From JBBATK01 sp046297095 (lineage in GTDB: Bacteria; Bacteroidota; Ignavibacteria; Kapaibacteriales; NICIL-2), in assembly GCA_046297095.1 (NCBI GenBank), contig JBKCNS010000017.1:1-52850 (forward strand): a stretch of DNA of 52,850 nt, given 5' to 3'. Positions 42,919 through 51,688 of the stretch are shown one piece after another (the first letter of the stretch is position 1; each line of letters begins with the position of its first letter). Under the pieces are notes generated by a model. It did not search any database. It was not told the origin of the DNA and saw only the letters and a list, made by a program, of their open reading frames with translations. A program made the translations under genes and the position numbers.

Positions 42919-44310
42919 ATGAAAAAGTTCTTTTTCGCAATCATGCTCGTCGTGTTCGCTTCGGCAACAGTGTCGGCTCAGTTACCTACAATCACGAATT
43001 GGAGACCCTACGACCAATCGGGTATCAACGTGTTTGAAGCACCCAAAGATGAGAACACACGTTTTGATGGTCTTAAAGTGCGTTTCGGTGCCGGCTTCAC
43101 CCAACAGTTCCAAGCGTTGAATCACTCAAACATTTACGACACAGCCATTTATAAACTCAAACCCATCACCCCGGGTTTTGCAACAGCTCAGGCAAATCTC
43201 AACATGGATGTGCAGCTGGAAGACGGTGTTCGTTTAAATGTTGTCACTTATCTCTCCTCTCGCCACCACAACGAGGCATGGGTAAAAGGCGGATTCATTC
43301 AGTTCGATAAGCTTAGCTTTTTAGGAGCCGATTGGCTGGACGGTATCATGAAGTATCTCACCATCAAGGTAGGTCACATGGAAGTGAACTACGGAGATGC
43401 TCACTTCCGCCGTTCCGATGGTGGCCAAACACTTTACAATCCATTTATGGAGAACAATATTGTCGATGCATTTGCAACGGAAATCGGTGGAGAGGTACTG
43501 TTCCGTCATAGTGGATTTCTGGCCATGGTAGGTATGACTAACGGTGCCATCAAAGGCAGTGTGGACGAAGTAAACGCCATCCGAGTAAACGGCAATGTCG
43601 TTGGAGATAATGATACTTCCAAAGCGCCGGCCTTGCTGTTCAAACTTGGTTATGACAACACCTTCGGCGAGAAGTTTCGTGTTCGTCTCACCGGATCCGG
43701 CTACATGGTTTCCAGCTCGCAAAGCAACACATTGTTTGGTGGTGATCGCACCGGATCGAACTACTGGATGGTAATGGAGCCTGTAAGCGCTACCTATACC
43801 GCCAATGCGTTTTCCGGTCGTGTAAATCCCGGTTTCTCTGACAAAGTAAATGCCTACATGGTCAACCTATTGATGAATTATTCAGGGCTGGAGTTCTTTG
43901 GAACATTCGAAACCGCAACCGGACATAATGCTTCGGACCGCGACAGCAAGGGTGTGTCTATCGATCGTAGCTTCACACAGATCGTTGGTGATGTGATCTA
44001 TCGCATGGGCGCTACCGAGAACTACTATGTTGGAGCACGTTACAATTTGGTAAGCGGCAATCTTATCACCAACGTGGGTCTCGACACACCGTTGAAGCAG
44101 ACCGTAAACCGCATCGCAGTGGCTGCAGGCTGGTTCTTAACCAAGAATATTCTGCTCAAGGGCGAATATGTAATGCAGAACTACGGCCAGGGTAAAGATG
44201 CAGCTTCGCTTCCCGCCGGAACAGGCAACGACAAAGACTTCCCGAACAGAGATATCCGCCATGGCGGAACATTCAATGGTGTAGTATTCGAAGCCGTTGT
44301 GGGACTGTAA
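42919..44310 (+). CDS. Outer-membrane beta-barrel (porin-like) protein
   Basis: 463 residues with a signal peptide (MKKFFFAIMLVVFASATVSAQ). The rest shows many amphipathic strands such as LKVRFGAGFTQQFQALNHS, RFRVRLTGSGYMVSSS-type stretches, YYVGARYNLVSGNL, RIAVAAGWFLTKNILLKGEYVMQNY and a C-terminal strand VVFEAVVGL ending in Leu. This is the profile of a 16-18 strand porin-type barrel in the outer membrane. The family was not named with confidence. A strong AGGAG precedes the ATG. It lies between two YceI genes and is followed by a terminator, so it may be co-transcribed with the upstream YceI gene (158-bp gap). Confidence 0.82.
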   Translation: MKKFFFAIMLVVFASATVSAQLPTITNWRPYDQSGINVFEAPKDENTRFDGLKVRFGAGFTQQFQALNHSNIYDTAIYKLKPITPGFATAQANLNMDVQLEDGVRLNVVTYLSSRHHNEAWVKGGFIQFDKLSFLGADWLDGIMKYLTIKVGHMEVNYGDAHFRRSDGGQTLYNPFMENNIVDAFATEIGGEVLFRHSGFLAMVGMTNGAIKGSVDEVNAIRVNGNVVGDNDTSKAPALLFKLGYDNTFGEKFRVRLTGSGYMVSSSQSNTLFGGDRTGSNYWMVMEPVSATYTANAFSGRVNPGFSDKVNAYMVNLLMNYSGLEFFGTFETATGHNASDRDSKGVSIDRSFTQIVGDVIYRMGATENYYVGARYNLVSGNLITNVGLDTPLKQTVNRIAVAAGWFLTKNILLKGEYVMQNYGQGKDAASLPAGTGNDKDFPNRDIRHGGTFNGVVFEAVVGL

Positions 44311-44373
44311 CAGGCTTACTTGACAAGTTCTTTTATCGATAACATCCGTGTCATCGTGATATAAGTATCTGTG

Positions 44374-44410
44374 AAGCTGCGGATTGTAAGGTCCGCAGCT
44401 TTACTTTTTT
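44374..44410 (+). terminator. Rho-independent terminator after the barrel gene
   Basis: AAGCTGCGGA (44374-44383) pairs perfectly with TCCGCAGCTT (44392-44401), then TACTTTTTT. It lies only 10 bp before the next ATG. Confidence 0.9.
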
Positions 44411-44420
44411 CCCGGAACTC

Positions 44421-45050
44421 ATGCGTACACTCTTCCATAACGCCGCCGCTCTTCTGCTTGGTATAGTGCTTAGCAGCTTTGCCGATTCTGATGTGCGTAC
44501 CTCCAGTATTGTGTATTCTATCGAAAACGGCAGTTCGCTTTCCATTACCGGAAAGAGCAATGTGAATACATTTTCGTGCTTGTGCGCGGAGACCTTCAAA
44601 AGGCAAGTGCTGCAAATCGAACGCGTGGACAGTGCGTATCGCATTCGTTTCAAGAATGCGCTGCTGAAGCTTCCTACACAGTCTATGGACTGCAATAATG
44701 CCCGAATGAACAGCGATCTTTGCGACGCACTGAAGGCCTCCAGGTATCCCTACATCGTTGTAGAACTACAGCAAATCCAACTGCGCCCCTCGGCGTTGCG
44801 CACCGAGCCAAATGAGTGGTTCGATGTAGTGGCAATGGCTACACTTACCATTACTGATGTGTGCAAACCCATTGTCATGGATGTTCGGGGGGTGAACCTT
44901 GGCGACAATCGGTTTAGGTTTGTGTGCAGCAAAAACGTTCGGATGACGGACTTCAATGTGGATCCGCCAACCGCACTTTTGGGACTGATAAAAGTACATA
45001 ATGACATCAAGATCAATCTGGACATCACCGCTTCGGTAGGTAAAAACTGA
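44421..45050 (+). CDS. Second YceI family protein
   Basis: 209 residues, exported by a signal peptide (MRTLFHNAAALLLGIVLSSFAD). It is a diverged YceI barrel: SLSITGKSNVNTFSCLC in place of the usual first block, RMNSDLCDALKASRYPYIVVEL, TLTITDVCKPIVMDVRG and the same end block as its neighbour, RMTDFNVDPPTALLGLIKVHNDI. It has more cysteines than the first YceI protein (CLCAETF, MDCNN, LCDAL, DVCK), which may pair in the periplasm. It lies directly behind a terminator, so it needs read-through or its own promoter; none was obvious. Confidence 0.88.
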   Translation: MRTLFHNAAALLLGIVLSSFADSDVRTSSIVYSIENGSSLSITGKSNVNTFSCLCAETFKRQVLQIERVDSAYRIRFKNALLKLPTQSMDCNNARMNSDLCDALKASRYPYIVVELQQIQLRPSALRTEPNEWFDVVAMATLTITDVCKPIVMDVRGVNLGDNRFRFVCSKNVRMTDFNVDPPTALLGLIKVHNDIKINLDITASVGKN

Positions 45051-45075
45051 CCGCCGCGAGTAAAATCGCGCAAAA

Positions 45076-45118
45076 AAATCGGCCCCAAAATGTGGAAAAC
45101 TTGCCCGAAATGGCCGAT
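45076..45118 (+). terminator. Possible terminator after the second YceI gene
   Basis: AATCGGCC pairs with GGCCGATT across a loop of about 27 bases, followed by a short T-run. The long loop makes it a weak call. Confidence 0.35.
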
Positions 45119-45155
45119 TTTGACGCTGTGCCCCTACTCTAAGTGCCGCAATTCA

Positions 45156-45185
45156 TTGCAGTTAGCACGTTTTCCGCTATATTGC
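45156..45185 (+). promoter_or_regulatory. Promoter of the RlpA-like gene
   Basis: TTG at 45156-45158, a spacer of 19 bp and TATATTGC at 45178-45185. Motif and spacing fit the Bacteroidota promoter, with TTGC in place of TTTG as at 22099. Confidence 0.6.
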
Positions 45186-45230
45186 CGTCCCTCTCTAACG
45201 GACGTAGACAATCTAAACCACGGACGCTGA

Positions 45231-46034
45231 ATGCACACGTTGCATGCAGAGAGTATTGTGCCATCACCTTGCAGGTATGTTTTGGTAGGTGTCTTTATAA
45301 AGGTTCGTACAGCAGTAGTGTTAAGCTTGCTGCTCGTGTGCGAAACTACCCGGATCTTCTCGGCGGGCCCCAAAGGCGGCATCGTATCGGTAGCAGATCT
45401 TAGGAACGCCGCTGTATCGGATTCGCTTCAGCCCGTTCTTCCCGTTCGCGCCATTCTTGAGCAGTACGGAAAAGCCTCGTTCTATGCGAATAAGTTTCAT
45501 GGTCGCCGCACAGCCAGCGGTCGAACCTTCGACATGAATGACCTTACTGCTGCTCACCGAACACTTCCATTTGGCTCGATTGTACGTGTCACCAATCCCA
45601 ACAATGGTACCAGTATTATTGTTCAGGTGAACGATCGTGGTCCTTTTGTGCGCTCCCGCATAGTGGATTTGTCCCGCGGTGCAGCTCGCAGTATAGGCGT
45701 GTCTCTTCACAAGGTAGAGCTGGAAGGTTTTGTGCCCGAGGAACAGGATGCCCGCATTCTTGCGTTCCGAGGATCACAATACGAGCCGGTCACTCTGCGA
45801 AGCGCAGACCTCATGGTGCATGATACCTTCGAAGACTTCAGTGAAGCAGTTCGTAAGCATCGCATACTTTCGGCAAAAAATCCCGACGAAAGCGTGTACA
45901 TTTTTGTGCAGCGTGCACAAACCGATAACGACGCCAAAGGGCGTTTCCCATCGTTGGTGTACGGTATAGCTTCCGTACAATCATCACTACAAGCTTCCTC
46001 TCAAACCCGCACCGCAACTGTTGTGGCGGATTAA
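45231..46034 (+). CDS. rlpA: RlpA-like double-psi beta-barrel protein
   Basis: 267 residues with an N-terminal hydrophobic segment (about 28-45, VRTAVVLSLLLVCETTRIFSA) for export. Residues about 80-165 form the RlpA double-psi barrel: ASFYANKFHGRRTASGRTFDMND, LPFGSIVRVTNPNNG, VQVNDRGPFVRSRIVDLSRGAA. The conserved GR-T-A-G, HRTLPFG and NDRGP..RIVDLS residues, including the catalytic-type Asp, are intact. RlpA is a lytic transglycosylase-type protein that cleaves denuded peptidoglycan; whether this one is active is not shown. The C-terminal 100 residues are not a SPOR domain and are unrecognised. Confidence 0.88.
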   Translation: MHTLHAESIVPSPCRYVLVGVFIKVRTAVVLSLLLVCETTRIFSAGPKGGIVSVADLRNAAVSDSLQPVLPVRAILEQYGKASFYANKFHGRRTASGRTFDMNDLTAAHRTLPFGSIVRVTNPNNGTSIIVQVNDRGPFVRSRIVDLSRGAARSIGVSLHKVELEGFVPEEQDARILAFRGSQYEPVTLRSADLMVHDTFEDFSEAVRKHRILSAKNPDESVYIFVQRAQTDNDAKGRFPSLVYGIASVQSSLQASSQTRTATVVAD

Positions 46035-46129
46035 AGCGGGATTCGTCTTGTGGAGCTCATAGCATTATCGAGCACATTGTGTCAATGATCTCAGCATGTG
46101 CTGCGGTTGCGGTCCCGTTGTGAACTTTA

Positions 46130-46993
46130 TTACTTCGTGCTGAACACGGTAACCACCGGGCAATGATCGCTCACCATTTCTGCCTGTTCCTTGGGTAACA
46201 AACGCTCAATGGGAATCACCTGCACACCCTCAGACAACCAGCGCGACGCTGCCGCTGTATTGGCAACCACATGATCGATGCCATACCACGTGGGTACTCG
46301 GCACGAACGCAATTCCTTTGTAAGAAACACCACCGAGCTACTGTTGATCAACTCCGTCAGTGTGGGGTTTTGCGCGCGCTGAACAAAGTCGTTGAAGTCT
46401 CCCGTTATGATGGCATTTTTTCCGGAAATGGCAGACACGGAGTCCATCCACCACCGCAGAGCCTGCACTTGTTCGCGGCGGTTTGCATAGGAGGCCACAC
46501 GTAGCTCCGGTGTGCTGTCGGCGCGCGACGTAGACTTCAAATGAACTACCATCATGGTCCAAGCAAAGTTCCCTTTACTGCACTCCACCACATATCCCGG
46601 GCGGTTTCTGTCTCCTCGCGTGGCTACCGGCATATACTCAAAGCCCGCACGTACGCTCACGGTGGATTTATAGAGCACGCCTACATTTTGCGCGCGTCCA
46701 TGAGAACCCAGCTGAAAGGAATAGCCCGGCAGGTATCGCAGCACACGTCGAATCGCGGCATCATTTTCAATTTCTTCAATACCCAAAACATCAGCGCCGG
46801 TCTGTTCGATCACCAAAGCAATATTCTTGTAGTCCTGCTCGGTGCGTTTCTTTACATCCAAACTATCGCCATCGCCCAGCCACTCCATGTTGAATGTGCC
46901 GATGGTGACCACGGTGTCGTTGTCGCGAGCCTGCATACACGACATCCACAAAACGGAGAACAACAAAAAAAGAGCAAAAGATTGTTTAGGCAT
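46130..46993 (-). CDS. Endonuclease/exonuclease/phosphatase family protein, exported
   Basis: 287 residues with a signal peptide (MPKQSFALFLLFSVLWMSCMQA; a Cys in the region makes a lipoprotein possible). The EEP fold is clear: IGTFNMEWLGDGDS with the metal-site Asn, VLGIEEIEND with the Mg2+-binding Glu, MMVVHLKSTSRAD with the catalytic His, IITGDFNDF and the final SDHCPVVTVF with the Asp-His pair. Such enzymes cut phosphodiester bonds in DNA, RNA or phospholipids, and this one works outside the cytoplasm. It is 78 bp downstream of the SUMF1 gene on the same strand, so it may belong to that transcript. Confidence 0.9.
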   Translation of the reverse strand: MPKQSFALFLLFSVLWMSCMQARDNDTVVTIGTFNMEWLGDGDSLDVKKRTEQDYKNIALVIEQTGADVLGIEEIENDAAIRRVLRYLPGYSFQLGSHGRAQNVGVLYKSTVSVRAGFEYMPVATRGDRNRPGYVVECSKGNFAWTMMVVHLKSTSRADSTPELRVASYANRREQVQALRWWMDSVSAISGKNAIITGDFNDFVQRAQNPTLTELINSSSVVFLTKELRSCRVPTWYGIDHVVANTAAASRWLSEGVQVIPIERLLPKEQAEMVSDHCPVVTVFSTK

Positions 46994-47071
46994 GATGAGT
47001 GCTCGTAGTGATGATCAAGAACCGGCGAATCTATTTTTCTGATTGGCAATCTGTGGTGTGCTGTCAGCGCA

Positions 47072-48247
47072 TCACTTCGGCCGCACAATGCGCAAGCCGA
47101 TGCTGTATGTGTGCGTTGAAGGTTGCGCGCTTAATCTGCGAGAGCTCACACGTGAATCTAAAACTCCCACCGTGAAATCGCCTCCGCGAACAACGCGAAG
47201 AAAGCCGGACGGAGGACCGGCTGGATCGAGCGCCGGGCTGTTGCGATAGTAATTGCCATCTAGCCAATCCCAACACCACTCTCCAACATTCCCAATCACA
47301 TCGTACAAACCAAAGGCATTAGGTTTCTTCTCGCCGCATGCGTGCGAACGGCTCTCGGCATTCAAACAATACCACGCTATGGAATCCACAACCGGGTCGA
47401 GCGTATCGCTTGCAAGACAGGCAGAGAAAAACACACCCGGATTTCCGGAGTAAAATTCCGCTGTGGTGCCTGCCCGCGCCATGTATTCCCACTCGGCCTC
47501 GGTGGGAAGCCTATAGCCGGTGGCAGAGAAGAAACACTGCACGGTATCTCCGCGAATTGAATATGCCGGTATCAGTCCGCTTCGAATGGACAAGCGGTTG
47601 CAGAAATCCACGGCTTCAAACCAAGTGATGTTCTCCACGGGAAGCGAATCCTGCTGCGACCACGCCGGAGACTTCGGCATAATGGTATTCCACTCAAAGT
47701 TGCGCACTTCGAACTTCGACACCAGCAAGTTTCGCGAGATCGTGATAGGGTGTGCGGGGGATTCAGATTGAGAGATGTTTCGATTATTCCCCATCACAAA
47801 ACTGCCCCCGGGAATCTCCACTAGCGGAATCAGGGGAACGCGTGAGCGAATGTTTACATTCAGAGAGACGCGAGAAACTTCGCGATTGATTTCGGTGTTG
47901 GTGATACGAAGCACCACCGTGTACATACCCTCGCTGCGAAAGCGGTGACGAACCGGCAGGGAATCGTTCGCTACAACAGAGTCGCCGTCGTCGAACGTCC
48001 ATACATAGCGCAGCGGCACGGTAACGTAGGTATGCCGCACGGAAAAGGTGTACGTGCTATCCGGATATCCCTCTGTGCCGCCTTGCAAATTGGCACTTAT
48101 CGAGGCAAAGCGAACGTTGTAATAAATCTCAGGATCGGTGGTGTTGCATGCAGTTACTGTCAGCAAAACCAAGGCCGGTATTGCAAAAAGAAACTGCCGC
48201 AAACAAAAAGCGGGAAACATGTTCCCGCACAATCGAGTTGACTTCAT
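47072..48247 (-). CDS. PKD-SUMF1 (formylglycine-generating-enzyme-like) lipoprotein
   Basis: 391 residues from the ATG at 48245-48247; a longer frame to 48490 is in an alternative frame of the upstream gene and starts with a non-ATG codon. The signal ends LLTVTACNTTD (Cys about 33), so it is a lipoprotein. A PKD domain follows (RYVWTFDDGDSVVAND ... HRFRSEGMYTVVLRI), then a SUMF1 domain: GGSFVMGNN, YRLPTEAEWEYMARAG, GLYDVIGNVGEWCWDW and RVVRGGDFTVGVLDSRVSSRR. The cysteine pair of true formylglycine-generating enzymes near the RGGSF block is missing, so enzymatic sulfatase activation is unlikely; a binding or scaffold role is more probable. It follows the DUF1501 gene by 23 bp. Confidence 0.88.
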   Translation of the reverse strand: MKSTRLCGNMFPAFCLRQFLFAIPALVLLTVTACNTTDPEIYYNVRFASISANLQGGTEGYPDSTYTFSVRHTYVTVPLRYVWTFDDGDSVVANDSLPVRHRFRSEGMYTVVLRITNTEINREVSRVSLNVNIRSRVPLIPLVEIPGGSFVMGNNRNISQSESPAHPITISRNLLVSKFEVRNFEWNTIMPKSPAWSQQDSLPVENITWFEAVDFCNRLSIRSGLIPAYSIRGDTVQCFFSATGYRLPTEAEWEYMARAGTTAEFYSGNPGVFFSACLASDTLDPVVDSIAWYCLNAESRSHACGEKKPNAFGLYDVIGNVGEWCWDWLDGNYYRNSPALDPAGPPSGFLRVVRGGDFTVGVLDSRVSSRRLSAQPSTHTYSIGLRIVRPK

Positions 48248-48270
48248 GATCAATATTACTGCATCGCGCT

Positions 48271-49881
48271 TTAGCGAACAACTGAAAATGGTTTTTGGAA
48301 CATGCGTCCGCCGGCATTTACCACACACAAGTACTGTCCGCTTGTTGAAATGTTCGCGGGAATCACAATGCGGCCCGGCATGAGCATACCTTCGTGAATA
48401 TGGCGTACCAACTGTCCGCGCGAATTGAATACCGATACCCGAACATCGTCCGGCTTGGCAAGTTCGAGTGTTACTGTTACATCGCCCCACGAAGGATTCG
48501 GATGAATGGCAATAGCGTTCTCTCCCATGCCGTTGAACACATCACGTACATCCGTGGTGCGTTTGATAAACACATTCAGCGGAGCAATGGTATCGTTTGC
48601 ATTCAGCTTAAGAATGGCACGCATGTCATCTTCGCTGGCGTTGAACCAGTTCATCAGAATATCCGCGTAGATTCGGCGATAGTCGGTTTGATATACCACA
48701 TCGCCGTTCTTATCAACGTCTTTTAAGTCCGGTGCGTTTCCATATCGCGAGGAACGAATGTTGTTGCCGTCGCCAAACACGAACTGCACGCCCGCTGCGC
48801 CGTGGTCTGTACCGCGAGAACCATTCTCGTACGGTCGGCGACCAAACTCAGATACGGTGAGTCCCGCAACACGCTTGCTGAATCCCTGTTGCAGAGCATC
48901 ACTCATAAAGCGGGATACGCCATTAGCTATTTGCGACATCAGCGCAGGGTGTATACCCTTCGTGGGATCTGTTGCATCTTGTTGCTGTACGTGCGTGTCG
49001 AAGCCACCGATGCTCACCATGTACACTTTTGATTTCAATCCGCCGGAAATAAGACGCGCAATCAATCCCAACTGTGCGGCCAATCCTGTGGTGCCATAGT
49101 TCTCTTTGTTTACGCCCTTCTTGTAGGCATCGAGCACCACCTGCGAATAGCTGTCACTTTGAGCCGCAATGGTTCTAATAAAATTGAACTCCTCGGCATA
49201 GGGAGTTTGGTCCGTCATATAGTCTTCGTCCGGCGATAAGCCCTGGCCCAAATCGAAGAATTTCTGCGGGTCGGTGAGAGCAATACCCATATCACCGCGT
49301 TGCGATTGAAACAGCAACGAGAGCGATCCGCCGATTTGCACACAAAGCGGGTGCTCGGGCAATGTATTGGGGAAGTCCGGCAATGCTCGTTCGAAGTACC
49401 GGCCTATCCAGCCTTCATCCAAGCGATAGGTAGGGTCCGAGTTGTTGATACCCGAAAGCCAAATATCCGTGGAGCGGAAGTGCGAAAGGTTCGGCTGCTC
49501 ATAGCCCACATCCTGAATCACTGCAAGGCGGCCGGCATCCATTAGTCCGCCAAAGCCATTCTGATATGCGTTCTTTACCAGCGCAGGGTGGAAGTACATA
49601 TCCGTTCCTAACCACTGCCACGCATCCTTCTTTTGCACTGCCAACGTGGGGCGCATAGTGTAGTACATGTCGTCGGCAACAGGCACAACGGTATTCAATG
49701 CATCATTACCGCCGAACAGCTGAATGATGATCAGAATGTTGTCGTTGTCGTCTAACACATTCGGAGAGAATGAGAACACGGGTGAATTCGCTCGAACGCG
49801 CATTCCCGCGATAATCTGAGGAGCAGCAGCAGCCATTGTTGTTGCTGCTACGCTTTGCTGTATAAACGTTCTCCGTTTCAT
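48271..49881 (-). CDS. DUF1501 protein with T9SS sorting domain
   Basis: 536 residues. The N-terminus MKRRTFIQQSVAATTMAAAAPQ is a Tat-like signal (RRTF). The body is a DUF1501 protein, a family related to the alkaline phosphatase/sulfatase superfamily: LIIIQLFGGNDALNTVVPV, VGYEQPNLSHFRSTDIW, MVSIGGFDTHVQQQD, LTVSEFGRRPYENGSRGTDHGAA. It has no sulfatase CxPxR motif. The last ~85 residues (IAIHPNPSWGDVTVTLEL ... SGQYLCVVNAGG) are a T9SS sorting domain, which would put it on the cell surface. It is co-oriented and 49 bp downstream of the DUF1800 gene, the usual partner. Function of this pair is unknown. Confidence 0.92.
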   Translation of the reverse strand: MKRRTFIQQSVAATTMAAAAPQIIAGMRVRANSPVFSFSPNVLDDNDNILIIIQLFGGNDALNTVVPVADDMYYTMRPTLAVQKKDAWQWLGTDMYFHPALVKNAYQNGFGGLMDAGRLAVIQDVGYEQPNLSHFRSTDIWLSGINNSDPTYRLDEGWIGRYFERALPDFPNTLPEHPLCVQIGGSLSLLFQSQRGDMGIALTDPQKFFDLGQGLSPDEDYMTDQTPYAEEFNFIRTIAAQSDSYSQVVLDAYKKGVNKENYGTTGLAAQLGLIARLISGGLKSKVYMVSIGGFDTHVQQQDATDPTKGIHPALMSQIANGVSRFMSDALQQGFSKRVAGLTVSEFGRRPYENGSRGTDHGAAGVQFVFGDGNNIRSSRYGNAPDLKDVDKNGDVVYQTDYRRIYADILMNWFNASEDDMRAILKLNANDTIAPLNVFIKRTTDVRDVFNGMGENAIAIHPNPSWGDVTVTLELAKPDDVRVSVFNSRGQLVRHIHEGMLMPGRIVIPANISTSGQYLCVVNAGGRMFQKPFSVVR

Positions 49882-49930
49882 CTCAAGTCCTTCTATAGGT
49901 ATTCATTCAGATTTTACCGCCACACAACCA

Positions 49931-51526
49931 TTAGCACAAATGAAAATCCGGTGCTTTCATCATTGCATTCATTAAGGTGCGCATGCGCACACCACCTGTT
50001 GTCACATTATTGATGATACCGGCCCACTCGTAGTCCTTTGCACCTGCCAACAACACGCTTACGTAATAGTCGTGACGCTTCTGCGACACCGGTACAGGAA
50101 ACAGAAACTCCGTAACTCCTTTTACGATAGCGTTGACATCAGTGTAGTTGGGGAATTGTTTAACGAATGTTTGTATCTGCGCGTCGGTCCATGCTTTGAT
50201 TAGATCCCGTGCATACTGCGAGCGCTGAGGATAGCTCTTCGTGTTGATCCAGTTACGATAGCCCGGCCATCCTGCCACGTTCGGCGGATCCATGAGCACC
50301 TGCTCCATCGAGGCCATGCTACCCTTGGTAACATCCGACGTAGCCACTGCTGTTGCAGGCAACGCAGTTCCGAGCTGGCGTGCTAATCCCACAACATACT
50401 CTGCCGGTGTTTTTATCTGCACTCCGCGATTTGCCGCATCAAAAAAGTGTGCGCTGCTAAGCAGTGCTCGCACAACGGGCCTGATCTCGAAATCACTGCT
50501 AATAAACAACGACTTTAATTCGTTAATCACTTGAGCATCGGTAGCGGAAGGATTGCTGTACACAAAGTAACGGTACAGCTTATTCATCATGAATCTGGCC
50601 ACTGCATCGGTTCTTTGCTTGAAAAGAATGTCGATCATCTTTCGGACTTCTTCCGCGCGCACCTGGAATTCCGTATTCGAAGCATCGTCGCGCGCCGGAA
50701 TAGTGTTCTCAAGGAATTGCTTTGCTTCAATGTCGTGATCGCGCGGTTCAAAGTACGAGTTGAACACGCCGTTCTTTGCAGGACTGTCTGAGTATAGCGC
50801 AGCTTTCCAACCGGTTAGTACTCGCGCTGCGCTCTTTACATCGCCCTCTGAGTATTGACCAATGCCGCATGAATACAGCTCCATAAGCTCGCGGCCGTAA
50901 TTCTCGTTCGGCTTACCTTTAATATTCAATACTCCGCCCAAATACACGAGCATCGCGGGGTCTAGAGTAATATCTTCCAAAAAGGTCTTGAAATTCGCAA
51001 GACGATCCCGGCGCAGCAAGAGATTCTGGCGGTATAACACCTGCGGCGGAATGTAGCCTAAATCGTAGGTGAACTCGGTGGTAAAATGTCCGCTCCAAAA
51101 CATGGTCAGCTTCTCGCTGAGCACGGTAGACTCGTTCATCATCAGATTCGCCCACCAGTTTTGCAGCTGCAAGAACGACGACCTCCATCCCGCTTCAATA
51201 CCGTTCTTCGAGATGATGTCCAAATTGTTGGGGTCTTCTTGAGCTTTGTCCACCCATACTCCCGGGGATGCCGGTGCAGGCTCCGACCCGTTACCAAGCA
51301 GCATATCTACAGCTTCGAGTGCTGTTTTGCCCGTTATGGAATTCACAAGGCTTGTGGTAGGTCCAAAACTCAGGCGCCGCAGTAAGTGCAACGCATCGGT
51401 GCGCGTCAATGGTGTGGCGTAGGGCTCAAGTCCGGCCGTAATCTCGGCGCGATCGCCTAAGGATGCAGACTCCGTTCGGAACGAACTTCCCTGTGTTAGA
51501 AGTGTAAAAAAACTACGACGATTCAT
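49931..51526 (-). CDS. DUF1800 protein
   Basis: 531 residues of the DUF1800 family, which is almost always encoded next to DUF1501. Motifs: DALHLLRRLSFGPTTSLVN near the start, KLTMFWSGHFTTEFTYD, GRELMELYSCGIGQYSEGDVKSAARVLTGWKA, and near the end DPPNVAGWPGYRNWI. The N-terminus MNRRSFFTLLTQGS lacks a long hydrophobic core, so export is uncertain. It starts with GGGAGG as ribosome-binding site and a -7 element at 51574-51567. It is the first gene of a four-gene minus-strand cluster (DUF1800, DUF1501, SUMF1, nuclease). Confidence 0.93.
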   Translation of the reverse strand: MNRRSFFTLLTQGSSFRTESASLGDRAEITAGLEPYATPLTRTDALHLLRRLSFGPTTSLVNSITGKTALEAVDMLLGNGSEPAPASPGVWVDKAQEDPNNLDIISKNGIEAGWRSSFLQLQNWWANLMMNESTVLSEKLTMFWSGHFTTEFTYDLGYIPPQVLYRQNLLLRRDRLANFKTFLEDITLDPAMLVYLGGVLNIKGKPNENYGRELMELYSCGIGQYSEGDVKSAARVLTGWKAALYSDSPAKNGVFNSYFEPRDHDIEAKQFLENTIPARDDASNTEFQVRAEEVRKMIDILFKQRTDAVARFMMNKLYRYFVYSNPSATDAQVINELKSLFISSDFEIRPVVRALLSSAHFFDAANRGVQIKTPAEYVVGLARQLGTALPATAVATSDVTKGSMASMEQVLMDPPNVAGWPGYRNWINTKSYPQRSQYARDLIKAWTDAQIQTFVKQFPNYTDVNAIVKGVTEFLFPVPVSQKRHDYYVSVLLAGAKDYEWAGIINNVTTGGVRMRTLMNAMMKAPDFHLC

Positions 51527-51566
51527 AGTGCCTCCCGTTTCGGAAATTCAACGCAAGATTAGAAAC

Positions 51567-51574
51567 CAAAATTA
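51567..51574 (-). promoter_or_regulatory. -7 element of the DUF1800 cluster
   Basis: On the minus strand TAATTTTG fits TAnnTTTG exactly, about 40 bp before the ATG at 51526. No TTG is seen at the ideal distance. Confidence 0.5.
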
Positions 51575-51688
51575 TCCAACCACTGTGCATGTCATCACTA
51601 ACCCTAGTGATCGCTTCAAGTTACAAAAATGTCATTCGAACAAAGAGTACAGATTACAGCATTCAGACCGCAAAACTCCGGAGTGCTA

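Noticed and set aside
47072..48247. Active formylglycine-generating enzyme
   Set aside because: The active-site cysteines after the RGG(S/D)F block are missing and no sulfatase with CxPxR lies in the window.
47072..48490. Longer 472-residue form of the SUMF1 protein
   Set aside because: The extra N-terminus lies inside the DUF1501 gene in another frame, and the lipoprotein signal starts at 48247.
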